Shown: positions 12,780 to 25,120 of the stretch, one piece after another | Layout of the letters: each line of letters begins with the position of its first letter | Position numbering within the stretch: the stretch's first letter is position 1 | Assembly: GCA_030407085.1 (NCBI GenBank) | Contig: CM059586.1 | Span: 91,757,501-91,821,500, forward strand | DNA: 64,000 nt | Reading direction: 5' to 3' | Source: Trichopria drosophilae | Taxonomy: Eukaryota > Arthropoda > Insecta > Hymenoptera > Diapriidae | Made by a program: the position numbers and the translations under genes | The notes under the pieces: model-generated | Seen by the model: only the letters and a program-made list of their open reading frames with translations | The model's database searches: none | Told to the model about the DNA's origin: nothing

Positions 12780-13230
12780 AACAGGGACCTATAATAGTAT
12801 TGGACAATATTCGCTTTGCATCGCGTTAACTGATTCGATCGTTTCTTGATTTTCCGGAAGGGCGATATCGGTCCAGGCAGTGCACTGTTATAATTACGGG
12901 GTAGCAATCAATTAGCACACCAATCGTGCGTTGATTAAGGGGTGGATTGAAATGTAATGGGACTGTAGGTGGTCAGTGATAATTAACGTTCGTGGAAACC
13001 GGTCGCGATGCGCATTGCGTAAAATCAAATAGCGACCAGTCCGACGCAGGAAACGAAATATTGGATGTGCAGTGCGGTGCAGGACGCCCTTTACCGCCCA
13101 CAATTTTCAACCCTTTCAATATTCCGGATGTTTAAGTCTCGACCCTAGTTCAAGGTTTCGTCTTAATCGCGAGCAGTCAAACCGATGCGAATTCCAGAAA
13201 ATAAATATGATTTGATTCCTCTCGAAATGT
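12780..13230. promoter_or_regulatory. GC-richer non-repetitive island (candidate regulatory)
   Basis: No repeats, no inverted ends and no convincing coding frame. It stands out from its AT-rich surroundings. It lies about 22 kb downstream of the Rx stop. An enhancer role is inference only. Confidence 0.25.
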
Positions 13231-14440
13231 CGGAGATTGCGTCACGACATTTTTGTCTACTATCTTACAATATATCAACATACCCTGATAAATATCCAAC
13301 CTTTAATTTTTGACATCCTTTCTTATCCTTTATTTTACTAATATAATTGAATGTTCGATATATTATGAGAGAAGCTGTAAAAACTGATTTTTTACGTCAC
13401 TAACCAAAAATCAAATAATGAAAATTGAAAACAAGGGCGAGCAAAATGAATTGAGAAAAAGGATATGTAAATAGTGAAATAGTCAATAACGTTAACTTAT
13501 TAGATTCCATCTTACTGACCTATTCTTTGTAGGTTGTAGGTGCAACTTACTTGCGATGTTTCGTGCGACATCCGTCGGTAACCCGAAGAACTATGCTACT
13601 TATTACGCATAAAAATTATATTCAAAACAGTGGATGCAACGTGACTAGGTTTTCGAGATATGTCCAGTTTCGATGTGAATTGCATTTGAAAATTGGAGTT
13701 TTAGTCGTTGAAAATCTCAGGATAACTCAGTGTCTAGCTCGACTGTATTTTAGGTTCAACTTATTGCTGCAGTGAAACTATTTATATAATTGAATGAACT
13801 ACTTTAGATGTGGGTATGGATTTCGGGATTGTCGCCACCTATCGGTGATTTTTGCTACTATTAGATAAATATTGTAAAATACGTTGATAAATGAGCAGCC
13901 AAACAGAAAACATTGTTGGATCTTTATGTTTTCCAATCATTAATGATACAAACTGACTTTATTTGATCTTATAAAACATAAATAATGCTAAAAATTAAAA
14001 AAAAAATTTTATTTTTTGGCCTCACCGTGGCCAGGATACTCACCAACTTTTGAACTTAGTTTGTCCCTAACTTAGGGACCTTAGAGGTTATTTCTATAAA
14101 AAAAATGTTAAAGGTTAAGCATTAATGCCATGCTTTTTCAACAACATTCTGATAAGATGTAATGAGAGCACAGTTAGACGTCGAAGCGTAACACTTCATG
14201 TAGACATCGGAATTGTTGGTTTGAAATCCGATATCAGTAAGCAAAAAATCTACATAGTTACCGCACCTACGAGAGTACATACCAGTAAAATTGTATACCA
14301 ATTGAAATAAATGTAAGAGTAGGATAATTGCAAACATAACGAATTATTCTATTTCATTGTCATTGAACGGTACCAAAGTGATGTCATCAGAATTTTCATA
14401 CAAAATGGTCACCTTTGATATGTAAATGATCGTTCGTCAC
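13231..14440. other. Non-coding stretch, nothing recognised
   Basis: Short open frames occur on both strands at 13551-13775 and 14122-14337, the latter pair overlapping antisense to each other. Neither has a recognisable domain. Confidence 0.3.
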
Positions 14441-14720
14441 GTACCTGCTTCGGCATCAGAGTAAAAAACCCAAGCAATCAGTGGCGAAAACAATCCAAAC
14501 GTATTTGCACGGCACTCATTTCGGAGCATTTTCACTCTCTTTGTCTCGTTTGCGGTGGGTGCTCAGTAACGATTTTAATTTGGCAGTCCTTCCATCATCC
14601 CCTCTTCTGTTTCTCCCTCCTACGTTTCGTTTCCGGTCGCGTGAAAATTCATCAAAAACGAGCGCGCAGGTATGACATCAATCATTCGCTCGAAAAAACG
14701 CCGACTACGTAGATTGTTTA
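14440..14720. promoter_or_regulatory. GC-richer non-repetitive island (candidate regulatory)
   Basis: Higher GC than its flanks, no repeats, and an open frame at 14481-14675 with Ser/Leu-rich low-complexity content that does not look like a protein family. Confidence 0.2.
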
Positions 14721-15014
14721 CGAAATTGAAAACATAATTGAAACGGCGCACTTTGCACTTTTTCTGATTGTTATTTTTTAATAACGCCAGTTAAAGTACT
14801 GACGCACATTGCAGGTATTGGCATTTTTCAATATTGCTTGTAATCTTGTCGAGGTAAGACATCTGAATGGTTGTCTCGCAAGTTTTCCATTTGTACTAAG
14901 TAGACTTAGTATAGATCTCACAAAACCTGACAAAGTAGTTTAATGCGATCACATCCTACAAATTTTATTTAATTAATTGTTGTTTACACAAATCCATAAT
15001 TAAATTGATTATAT

Positions 15015-16520
15015 GGCATGCTTGGAAAAATATAATTAAAATTACTATGAAAAATAGTTAAATTTACCACTTTCATAGTCGATTTTACTATAATTTTGTT
15101 ACACCAACTATCTCCTCATAGTTAAGAAAATCAACTATGTAGAATGATTTAAATAAACATAACAAATATAGATAAAATAACTATAATCTAGTGTAGTCCT
15201 CATTTCACACTATGTCTCGTAGTAAATCTTTATGTTTACTATTAGTCATAGTTAAAGTTTGTATTTACTATAAATCCATAGTAAAGATGCCGCATCCGTG
15301 TGTTTTGATGCCACCAGGTGGCGACCCGGCGTTCTCAGCTTTCTTCTTCGAGCTCGTGGCTCCCGTTATTGAAGTGGATTTTCATTTGGTCATAAGTAGG
15401 TCCGTCGGACGTCAAGATATAATAATGCATGTCGTATACGCACGTGTATCTGTAGACTAGTTACACGACATTGAAATTTGTGTTTGTAATGCACATTTTT
15501 AACTGTCTAGAGTGTGACATTCACAAACTTAGCGCAGTATTGATTTTTTGTTTTGCTCTTTGTTTCCTTGTTTATCTTAAACAAAAAACGAAGGGAGAAA
15601 AGTGGACTTTTCATATGCTATGATATATATAGTTTACAAATATTTTTAAAAAGTCAATATTGACTCCTTTCCATATTTTTTATGACAATTTCTTATGCAA
15701 TTTCTCTCAGTGAAGGTAGTAATTTTCTGAAATGACTATTTCAAAATAGTTGAGTCTATTCGTCTATTAGGATAAGTAGCATTTTGAATCATGAAACAAT
15801 AGTTAAAATTTACTGTTGCAGAATAGTTATTTTAACTATTACCATGCCTTGTCCTCATTTCACAATATGATTCACAGTAAAAAGTGGTAATTTCAACTAC
15901 TTTTTTTCTGAGTGTACAGGAACATGTCAATTCGCAACGTAAAGATATAATGAATACAAAATTATGAAATGGATGCATTGTCGCTTCTAGAAAATGTATT
16001 TTTTAAATATTATCAAACCATTTCTAGGTTGAGAACACTATAAACTCTGTTAGACATTTTTATCGATCAACGAAGAAAATTTTTTATTATTTCGCTGCTT
16101 TTACGAAGAATTTTTAAATTCTCACTCCATTTCCTGACAATTTTCGGAAAATCCACTAAAAAATGTTTTGTTCATTTTTAAGACTTTAACATCTGAATAT
16201 TTGAGAATTTTCATTAAATCCAGTTTTTCGTGTAGTTACTGACATATACTATCAGGGTTTAGTGCGTATAATTAAAGTAGCTACACTAAAAAAAGTCACC
16301 TTACAAATTATACTACCTCTGAATAGCTAAGGGTAGTAAAATCAACTATATTTTAATTAGACATCCCGCGTCGATGTTATTGATTTTACTACTTTTGTTT
16401 AAGCTTATAATTAGTAAATCAATTTGCGGAAATGTGTAGTTAATTGTCGCAATTTAGTACTCAATAAAATTAACTTCATTCAACTAACTATTTTCTTAGT
16501 TGCTATAATTACTTTACGTA
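15015..16520. repeat. Dispersed TAGTTA/TTTACTATG repeat clusters
   Basis: Three clusters (15015-15280, 15735-15915, 16280-16515) share short motifs such as ATAGTTAAA, TTTACTATG and their inverses. The first two also share CCTCATTTCACA. Between them, 15290-15480 is GC-richer unique sequence. The clusters look like decayed foldback elements of one family. No gene; 14720-15015 and 16520-17139 hold nothing recognisable. Confidence 0.45.
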
Positions 16521-17139
16521 CGGATGACATTCAGGCGAGGACACCTATTGAACTACGCGCAATATACTTAAAAAGTAATCATGTTTATTAAGAATTCTGT
16601 TAGTTTTTATCAAAGAAATAAGTAGAGCTGAAATTCACACCCATTTTTGTATTCATTACTACATTGGGCATACAGAGGAAAGCAAAAGTGGTAGCTTAGA
16701 TTGAAATCATATAAATATTGTTAGATGAGGAGCTTCACTATAACTAGGTTCACTGATACTTCTCTTATCCAGATAAATTCGTAGCGTGCATTTATCTCCA
16801 TTGACCCCACCGAAAAAATATGAGATCGTTATATCAATAATCTCAATATACAATCCTTTCAGCTGGAACAATTTAATATATATGATACATGATGATTTAA
16901 TTATTTTTTTATAATCTAAATACTACTCTCCAACCTTTTAGAGGTTTGGACAATATTTAAACAATGAGGCATTCTAATCTTGGGCATTACTAAATCAGAC
17001 CGTCACTTACGTTGAAGAAATAGAGAATTCCGAAACGAGGAGAATAAATACATAGATCTTCTTTTCACAATACAATACTAAATTACATTGTAATTACATT
17101 ATATAAGTAATTTAAGTGAGCAAGTAAAATACACACCGA

Positions 17140-17223
17140 ATTATTACATTACAAGAGAATGAGGCACCAAAAGTATCTTGAAATTAGATACTTTGGGACA
17201 TTTCGCTTTTACAGTGTAATAAT
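17140..17223. repeat. 84-nt hairpin with 7-nt loop
   Basis: Arms 17140-17178 and 17186-17223 pair at roughly three quarters of positions. The top of the stem, CCAAAAGTATCT against AGATACTTTGGG, is nearly perfect. It is the size of a pre-miRNA, but could equally be a tiny MITE. Confidence 0.45.
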
Positions 17224-17399
17224 TATAACATTCGTTAGGCCTAAGAATTACAAAAATATATTCACCATTTATAATGGTTCAAATTTATTTCTTTTTTATA
17301 TATTTTTGTTAGAATGAACCAACACTGCGGATAGAGATCCGAGTGGAAAAACATAGTTGGTTGGCCAAACACAATATTTCCTAGACTATCGTTTACGGC

Positions 17400-17485
17400 T
17401 TTTTTCTTGGGTCGCTGTTAACGAATCTGTTGTTACATTTCCAAATTATAAAATGTCCAACGGGTGAATATGGCTGGCGAAAATG
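17400..17485 (+). repeat. Copy of the 123-bp repeat family
   Basis: GGGTCGCTGTTAACGAATCTG followed by ATTATAAAATGTCC and GAATATGGCTGGCGAAAATG matches the MITE units. Read in the same frame it is open for 18 codons. Confidence 0.6.
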
Positions 17486-20400
17486 AGTATTCTGATTTCA
17501 AGTAGAGGAAATTAGTTTGTTCAAACGGATTTCCTTTGGTACATTCGGATTATGACCGTATTTCACAATATGGTATGGTTTTTCCTGTAATTGCTCTTTT
17601 TGCCAGGTGCGATCCATAATCGATTACATCAACTGAAATTTAAAATATTATCTATAAATAGTGAACATTTGAACTACTTGGAGTCGTAAATTATTAAACG
17701 TTATTATTCGTAAAAATAAGAGAAATGGCTGATGGCATTTGTCCAATAAAACTGTTAATTTGCAGGAATAAAATATATTGCATAGGGTAGTGATGTCATC
17801 ATTATGGAATTTACTAACAGGAACTGTAAAGCTTTACTGCGATATTCTATAAGTGTCAAGAACCCGTATTAATTTTTACTACAAAATTATTTGCAAGCAT
17901 CATAACTGCACATAATTTATATCTAAAATTATTAGAACAAATTATGTTCTGACAACTTCATAATCAGTGATTCTAAAACCTCTTAAAACCAAAATAATAA
18001 AAAATAATCAACAAACATTTCCAATTTTTATATACTCCCGAGTACGGAATTTCAAATAGCTAGATAATAAATTCGCAGTTTCATTCGTAATGATAATTGC
18101 GCGATTTTGAATTTCGAAAAGCAGGCAACAGATTCGAATGCGGATAAATTCATAAGCCCTTAAATGCGGACGATTAAGATCTTAGTGATTTCGGACTTTT
18201 CTCAGGCTGCGCTAAAAACGGAAATTTTAGGCATGACATAAATTAGTGTAATGAGGTCAGTAATTTATATAATTTAAAATCTGCACCATTTAAAAAATTC
18301 TAAAGTATATTAAATAAAATGCCGTTGGTATTTTCCAAAATCGTGATGTCAAGAAAAAGATAGCTCACAAAAATTGTTTTCTTTTACGATTCTGTCAAAA
18401 TCTTGGGTCAATTTCTGCATAAAACACTATCCAAATTGTTTCAAGCTCGATATCCAAAGGTTTCTGGGATTGCCGATTAGGAATTTGATTTTCGATTTGA
18501 AAATTCAAAATGGCTGATCCAATAGGGCGGACAAATATTTCAAAAATCCGACAATTTCACTTGAAACTTGTTACTCTGGGGTTATTCAGGGGTTGCTGAT
18601 TACAAATCTGATGACATATTTCGAAAATTCAAAATAGCAAATTCAATATGGAGGACAAGTTTTAAAAAATCAAACCATTTACAATTTTTTGGGAATTTAA
18701 ATAGGTAGAAATAAAGATTGGCAAGAGAAGAATCGAAGAGGATTTAGGTACATACAGAACTTCGCTGCACTGAGAGAAATTATTTACTAATAGTTAGTGT
18801 AAGATAATTTTATGGCATTTACATTGACTGTAAAGTTATAACAGTCACTATAAAGTAAAAAAAACGACAGGTAACTTTGAGATGAAAATACCTATACTTT
18901 CCTGCATGTCAGTAATGTTATTGTGTATTAACTCATATATTTATTGAATGAGCGTTCGTTTATTGTTAATAAATCTCAAATTAAAATTAAATTGATTAAA
19001 TATATCTTAAATTATAATTTAATAAAATAATTCTGTCGTATGAACAGCGCATGTCAACAATGCGTTGAAAAATTCGCAGAAAATAGAATGACTGCGCGTG
19101 TGTATGTTTGTTTACCTCTGTTTCCGTGAAACTGTAAGCGCCTAAATGTATTACATATCATGTAAATTACAACATTAATATTTAAAATTCTTATATTAAC
19201 TATTAACATAAAAAATTTAATCGAATCTCAGATTACGGTAACTTCAGGATAAAGTACCTTGCCTTAAGATCAAAATGATGAGCGATGATAAAATTTTCTC
19301 ATTCTCTACCTTTTTACTGAAGCTTACAGTTTTGAAATATTGCTGCCATCATTACACGGGATTAGAATAGTTTGCGATGTTAATATTTTTCCGTTTATAA
19401 CTTTATTCGTTATGAGTAAATTTGATGGTAAGTTTCAAAGTTGGAGTGTGCTGAAAGTATTGCGGACATCAAAAGGAAATCATCATAATCTATTGATTCA
19501 GTGATTGTGATTGAGAAATTCAATTATGTTGACGCACTGCAATGAAACATATTGAAAATTAAATTGCCTAGTAACAGGAAAACACCTATTAATTGCTGAA
19601 CCGAAATGTAACCAAAGAAGATAGGTCCAGCTTGGCTTGACACCTGCCATTCACTTTTATTTATTAAATCATTGATTATCATTAAGTCATTGATATAAAA
19701 ATAAAATTTGCGTTCTCAAAATTATACTTTTATTTTTTTTTACCGAGAATGGGATTGCAATCTTACAAGAATAATTTATAACATATATTTTAAAAATTTT
19801 ATGAAAATCATGGAAATTCACGTTTTACAGCCAGTTAATGACACATTCACGATGTAATAATAATTCCGCCGGTTTCATTTGGTATCGCAAGTATGCCACT
19901 TCAAAAAGTTAAGCAGCAATAATGTAACCAAACCGAAAATTATAATGACACGAAGGACCAGGTACTTTAAGATTGCCATAGGAACGGTTTCGTCACTACA
20001 CAAAAGAAGGATTTTTATTCTGAACGTATTTTCGCAGTAGACGAGATAATTGTGGCATTTTAGCACTTGGCTATTGCTAAACTACTGGTGTACTCAAAGG
20101 AATAAATTCCCCAAGTGGTCGTATGTCCCTATTGTTTTTATCCCATGTTGCTGTTTGTTTTGGTTTCCTTTTCCACCATCCTGGCCATTACTGTTCACGA
20201 TTTGCAGGAAAAAAGAAATTACTTGATTATTTTAATACTAATTCAGTTTCTTTAGGATCAATATCACATTTTCTTTGTCATCTTACCTTGATTCATCCTT
20301 TGTCTTCGTATTCTTATATTGTTTCATTCTTTCGTTCATGGTCCCCGTTTTGTTCCTTTCTTTGATTTTACCCTTCACTCTATCTTTCTTGAATTTCCTC

Positions 20401-22018
20401 TCACTTTCTCGTATTTCCTTCCACGCTGACTCGACTAATGAACGCTTAAGTCAATATTATTTCTGCTTATGTACTCGTCAACTAAGTATGACTTTGACTT
20501 CAATTAATAATGCTAAGCAGCCTGCGCAATATTAAGCCGGTAAGGTTTCTGGATTTTCCGCATATATACGTCACACCTAGACCGGCTTATAATGAAGCTT
20601 ATAATGAGGGAAAATTCTGATTTTATGCTGGATGTACTCCACGTCAACTAGATATCTTCTCCTTTTCATTTTCTAACTGTTAATTTTCTGGTTTCTTATA
20701 ATATTACCAATTGCTCAACTATATAATTTGCTACTTAGTATTTTATATTTGGTTGGGTTTTATAATTATGTGTTGTAATTAGTTTAAAAGAAAAAACAAA
20801 GCTAAACATTTATGTAAGTCTGTTTTATGTGAACCCATTTTTCTAACGGATATGTGACACGGGGAAGTTCATCAAACAGACTGTACAAGTATAGATATTC
20901 AATCCTTCCCTAGTCCGTACATCCTTTTATATTTCAGGGTGCGAAGATAACGATTTTCTTACTTGCAGACGAGTACTAAAGTGCACCGCACGTTGAGCGA
21001 GCTGTTAATATGGCCATCTGTCAATCTAACACTATTATCTTGAAAATCGCTACTTAAACCACTTTATAACTAATTTAATGTAATTGTTGTTTCAATTACA
21101 TGCATACATATTAAAAGAGATACGATGGTAGATTCGTATACACCCTATTATTACACTGGCGTACTTTTGATGGTCGAATAAGATAGAATGACGATCTTTA
21201 TGCTAGATTCGTTGACTGGGACTTGCGCAGATGTGACTAAAATTAAGATACAAATGAGATCCAAGATCAAATATTGAAATTCCATGTCAAAATGTTGAAT
21301 ATGTTTTATAACATGGGCTACTATTTATTGCATTTATCAAATACCTTTTTAAACTGAAATTTCCTGTCACCACATTCACTTTTCAGCTGGTTTAAAGCGT
21401 CGAAACGAAATCTTGAAACCCATTGCAATCCTCTTCAAATGAAATTTATCACATATGCTCAGAGTCAGGTTTCATAAAATTCAAGCAGTCAAGTTTCATA
21501 AAGCTGTATCAAATTGATCCAGGTTTGATCATCCAGTTTCCAGGTCTACTTAAGTGATTGAACATATTTTGTACACAATTATTCAAAGTATGTTTGGTTT
21601 TCGTGAAAGTCAAATCTTTTGTTATTTTAAATGTAACTGAAACTGCATGGAAAAATATAAGCAAAATTCAGTCGGGCATTGGATATTTTGACATTTCAAA
21701 TCATGAAATATGTGCATTTCATAAAAATCGGCTCATTGCTTAAATTGGTGGACTCAATACTTAAAGACATCAATTAAAACGATATTTTGCATAATAACGG
21801 TCGAATGAATATAATTGAAGGAATTAAATTTTCTTTTAGGTGAGGATGTAGACTACATAAATATTAAATAAATGAGTACACGTAGTGTTATTTTCATTAT
21901 TACAGCCACAAATTATGGCCTATTTAGTCGTTGGAATATTTCTACTAGAAATGTAATTATATAATAGTAATGGGTCAAAAACAGTTGCTTTCTGGTTTAG
22001 TTGACAATTGTGTTACCT
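17486..22018. other. AT-rich stretch without recognised genes
   Basis: Apart from the repeat dimer at 18445-18670, there are only short frames with no recognisable domains (such as 19875-20066, 20123-20535, 21558-21743). 20120-20560 is T-rich, and its Ser/Phe-rich frames are composition effects. A small inverted pair, TTAAGCCGGT/ACCGGCTTATAA, lies at 20533-20592. Confidence 0.3.
18445..18670 (+). repeat. Tandem dimer of the 123-bp repeat family
   Basis: Two units with TGCCGATTAG at 18471 and TGCTGATTAC at 18594, exactly 123 bp apart. Each ends in a version of CAAAATGGCTGATCC...GGCGGAC. TTAA-flanked ends were not identified, so this may be an eroded MITE. Confidence 0.65.
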
Positions 22019-22238
22019 ATACCTAGACAGAAAAATAAAAATAGTTCAGAATGATTGCAAAATGTGCTCTAAAAGATGTCAGATTATCCACTTTCTGAGG
22101 GTTTTCTGAACATGACGTCATTATGAGATCTTTATGAACTCGTGCTAATAATAACCCTCCAAAAGTGAATCATCCGACTTCTTTTAGAGCACATTTCGAA
22201 ATCATTTTGAACCTTTTTTTATTTTGCCGCCTGGGTAT
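22019..22238. mobile_element. Foldback MITE, family A copy 1
   Basis: 220 bp. The two halves are imperfect inverse copies over about 90 bp (ATACCTAGACAGAAAAATAA at the left; the inverse of ATACCCAGGCGGCAAAATAA at the right). Shared internal motifs are TGTGCTCTAAAAGA and its inverse. Confidence 0.75.
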
Positions 22239-22383
22239 CCATACTATATAGAATATTTACTTTAATTCAATTTTGTATTAAAAAAAATATTATTTTGCTT
22301 CAATCGAATATTAATAATGTCCCCAATAAGATTTTGTTTGTTATTGCAGGCCTTTTCACGCTGGTCCTCGATTGATTTCAACC

Positions 22384-23209
22384 CAAACAACAAAAAGACA
22401 TCCTTAAGAGTTCTTTAAGTAGTCTTGCAAATTGTAATCTGTCGTAAATACTTATCAGAAAGAACTCTTAAAGTAATTTTTAAGAAGACTTATATGTCGA
22501 TTTTAAGAGCCCTACAAGACCTCTCAAATATGAGGTCTAAGAAAGGAGCTCTTATTTGAGAGCTTTGAGATATGATAAATGTAAAGCTAATTTCTGAAAA
22601 TTATCGATTATGTTTATTGGCCTTAATTATTAATTTATATAATTCTTACCTGAGTTTCTTTTTACCGTTTGTATAATTATATATTGGGCAATTACATTCA
22701 ACAGAATCTCAGATAACAGAATAAAAAATAGTTCAGAAAGATCTCTTAATGTGTTCTACAAGAGGTCGAATACGTCAAATTATGTAGTTTTTCTGAGATT
22801 GTGGTTGTAACAATCTCATTATGATATCAAGTTAAAAAAACCACATAATTTTGACTCATCTGACCTCTTGTAGTACACATTATCAGATCATTCTGGACTA
22901 TTTTTTCATTCTGCTATCTGAAATGGAGGTCATGCAAATAAATACAAAATTGTGATAAGACTTCCTAAATATCGCAAAAACACTTTGAATTCAACGGCTA
23001 CCTATAGTGTCTCTGGAAGAAACAAAGAATTCAACTCTAGAGATTTCATTACTAAAAAAGAGATGGTCCAAATCTACATTAGACTTAAAAAATAAGACTA
23101 CTTCGAGATTACTAGTTTAAGAGGTCCTAAGTAAGACATCTTTAAGAGCTCGTTTTATAGATAATCATAATTAAGACCCCTGTAGGAAGTCTTTGTGGCT
23201 TTTAAGATG
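22384..23209. repeat. TTTAAGAG/AGGTC repeat around the second foldback
   Basis: 22384-22560 and 23090-23209 share motifs (AAGACATCTTTAAGAG-like, GAGGTC) in opposite orientation and bracket the MITE at 22710. They may be the broken ends of an older element that received the MITE. Exact ends are unclear. Confidence 0.4.
22710..22920. mobile_element. Foldback MITE, family A copy 2
   Basis: 211 bp. Ends are CAGATAACAGAATAAAAAAT and the inverse of CAGATAGCAGAATGAAAAAA. The arm order (ATAGT, CAGAA, GATC, ATGTG, then ACAAGAGGTC) parallels the copy at 22019-22238, so they are one family 470 bp apart. Confidence 0.75.
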
Positions 23210-24140
23210 GTTACTGCGATCGAATTTTTAGATTTCTCTGGTGCATGTGATACTTATAGCCAAGCTACATTATTATGGGCTTTTTGACGGTGCCTTATCT
23301 TCATAACAGGTCACAGTCGGTAATTGCGAGCATATCAAACACATATAATAGATATTGGTTGATTCATGGGTGGCCCCCAAGGTGCCAAGTTCGCTTCTTT
23401 TTTTATTATTGTTGTGATCAAATAAAATTAAAACCTATGCAGCCGGTACCCAGATTATGTTTGTTTTTGATCGAAAAAACTCCCAAGAAGCTTTTCATAC
23501 ATTTAATTTTAAGTAATTTTTTGTAAAGTCGAACGTGTTACTTGTTGTAAACTTAGGTATACGTAAATAGATTATTGAGGCACTAACAGGTAATGCAATA
23601 TCCATCAACGATTACATCTTATCTATTGTGGGTGAACCCAAGAACCTTGGAGTAATTTTGGATAGCTATTGGTAATTTTTAATCATATATGAAAAACAGC
23701 AATCACTTATTTAAAATTACTCCAATTGTTTCCATTTAGACGTGTACGTCCAAGCCAAACAAAGCACGAATTGTATAAGCGTTAATTCCTTTCCATCTTA
23801 TGTATTTGGAAATTTGACCACATCTCATCTTCACTATTGAAATCAGGATGATTATCAATTAAATTAGGACTGCAATACATGTAGTAGCAAAGATGCTCGT
23901 GCTTCATTGTCGGATCATTTGTAAAAGTATTTCGCAATATCTATTAAACAAACTTATGTAGGATGCTAGGATGATCAGAATGTGATGTAAGATCAGTAAC
24001 TTCACACATCCTTCAATATCCAGTGCATTCCTCTTCTAAATTGAGCATTCTCTTATATCACATTCATTATTTAGTATAAGTATTAGTTCAGTTCAATTTA
24101 AGTATTTTGCGTCGCTTTAATATTATTATTTATATGTTTA
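23210..24140 (+). pseudogene. Non-LTR retrotransposon reverse transcriptase, decayed
   Basis: The translation, broken by many stops and frameshifts, keeps typical landmarks of insect Jockey/CR1-like reverse transcriptases in order. These are FLDFSGACDTYSQATLLWAF (compare DFSKAFDT...LL), YLHNRSQSV, a degraded HG.P version of the HGVPQGS box, KNLGVILDSYW, and a C-terminal LYKALIPFHLMYLEI-like segment. The YXDD core is not recognisable. It ends near a TTATTATTTAT-like tail at about 24120. An old, inactive fragment; the exact clade is not assigned. Confidence 0.7.
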
Positions 24141-24469
24141 TAATTATATTATTTAAGGAAAAATATTAGGTTTGACCGAAACATTTTTTTCGAAAAATGT
24201 CGTTAGTGTCCTTAAAATGATCTTCAACATATTTTCCACAATGTTTTTCATTAATTGTTTTAAATTAATAATATCAAAGTGACATATAGTTAGAAATGGA
24301 CGAACATCAAATATTCAATGCTATATGGAATCATTCAAGAATTCTTTTTTGACTTTGTTTGATCAGATTTTTCATTGTGGATTAACAAGACATTTCCATT
24401 TATTACTATTATGTTAAAAAACAGCAGTGAAAAACTCCATATTTCGAACAGTTTCGCTAAACCTATTCC

Positions 24470-25120
24470 ATTGATCTCGTTGAACGAGTGCAGAGAACTG
24501 TCGTTGCTCACGAGTTTTCTACTCTTTGCTTTTCCGGGGCAATAAGGTTAGACAGGGAAAGCATCGAGCAATATTGGACGAATTCTCGGATCGGTCCAAC
24601 TTTTTTGGTGCGCTCGATTTACGCTCTGTCTTCGCCTTCGGTGATTTCCTTTCTCGCAGGTTTGTCCTTCATTGGTCTCTTTTTTGACTCACTCCTCCGA
24701 CCTTAATCTCTCGATCACTTTATTTTCTACATATACCCGTTTATCGTATATATATCTCGTGTTGCTCTTTTGTGTTCTTTCTCTTATCTCTTTGGTCTGT
24801 TTTATTGGTCGCTGTATATCTTCCTCCGTTGTTCTCCCCGGAGAGCAATTCTGCGCCGCGCGTTTCTCCGCCCCGGAATCTGTCCCTAAACAAATTTAAT
24901 AAATCTGCGATTTCCGTGCCAACTGCGTGAGTCCTGGGATAGTAGAGGGGTTATATACGGGACGCGGTACGCCGCCTACAAGTTCTGCGTGGGTTTAATC
25001 GACCCTTAGCTAATAAACGAGCAGCGCAACGGCAGCATGTAGCTTTAATCGCCTCATCGACCAGGGTGCAAACTTTCGAATTTGCGTCCCCTTTCATGCA
25101 AATTAGTGGACCTTCATCAG
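24470..25120. promoter_or_regulatory. GC-richer non-repetitive island (candidate regulatory)
   Basis: Markedly higher GC than its flanks, with T/C-rich tracts that create hydrophobic open frames (24488-24706, 24672-24899) of no recognisable family. The block 24960-25110 is the most GC-rich. No inverted ends. Confidence 0.25.

Noticed and set aside
15015..16520. CRISPR-like repeats
   Set aside because: Repeats are irregular in length and spacing, inverted, and in a eukaryotic genome.
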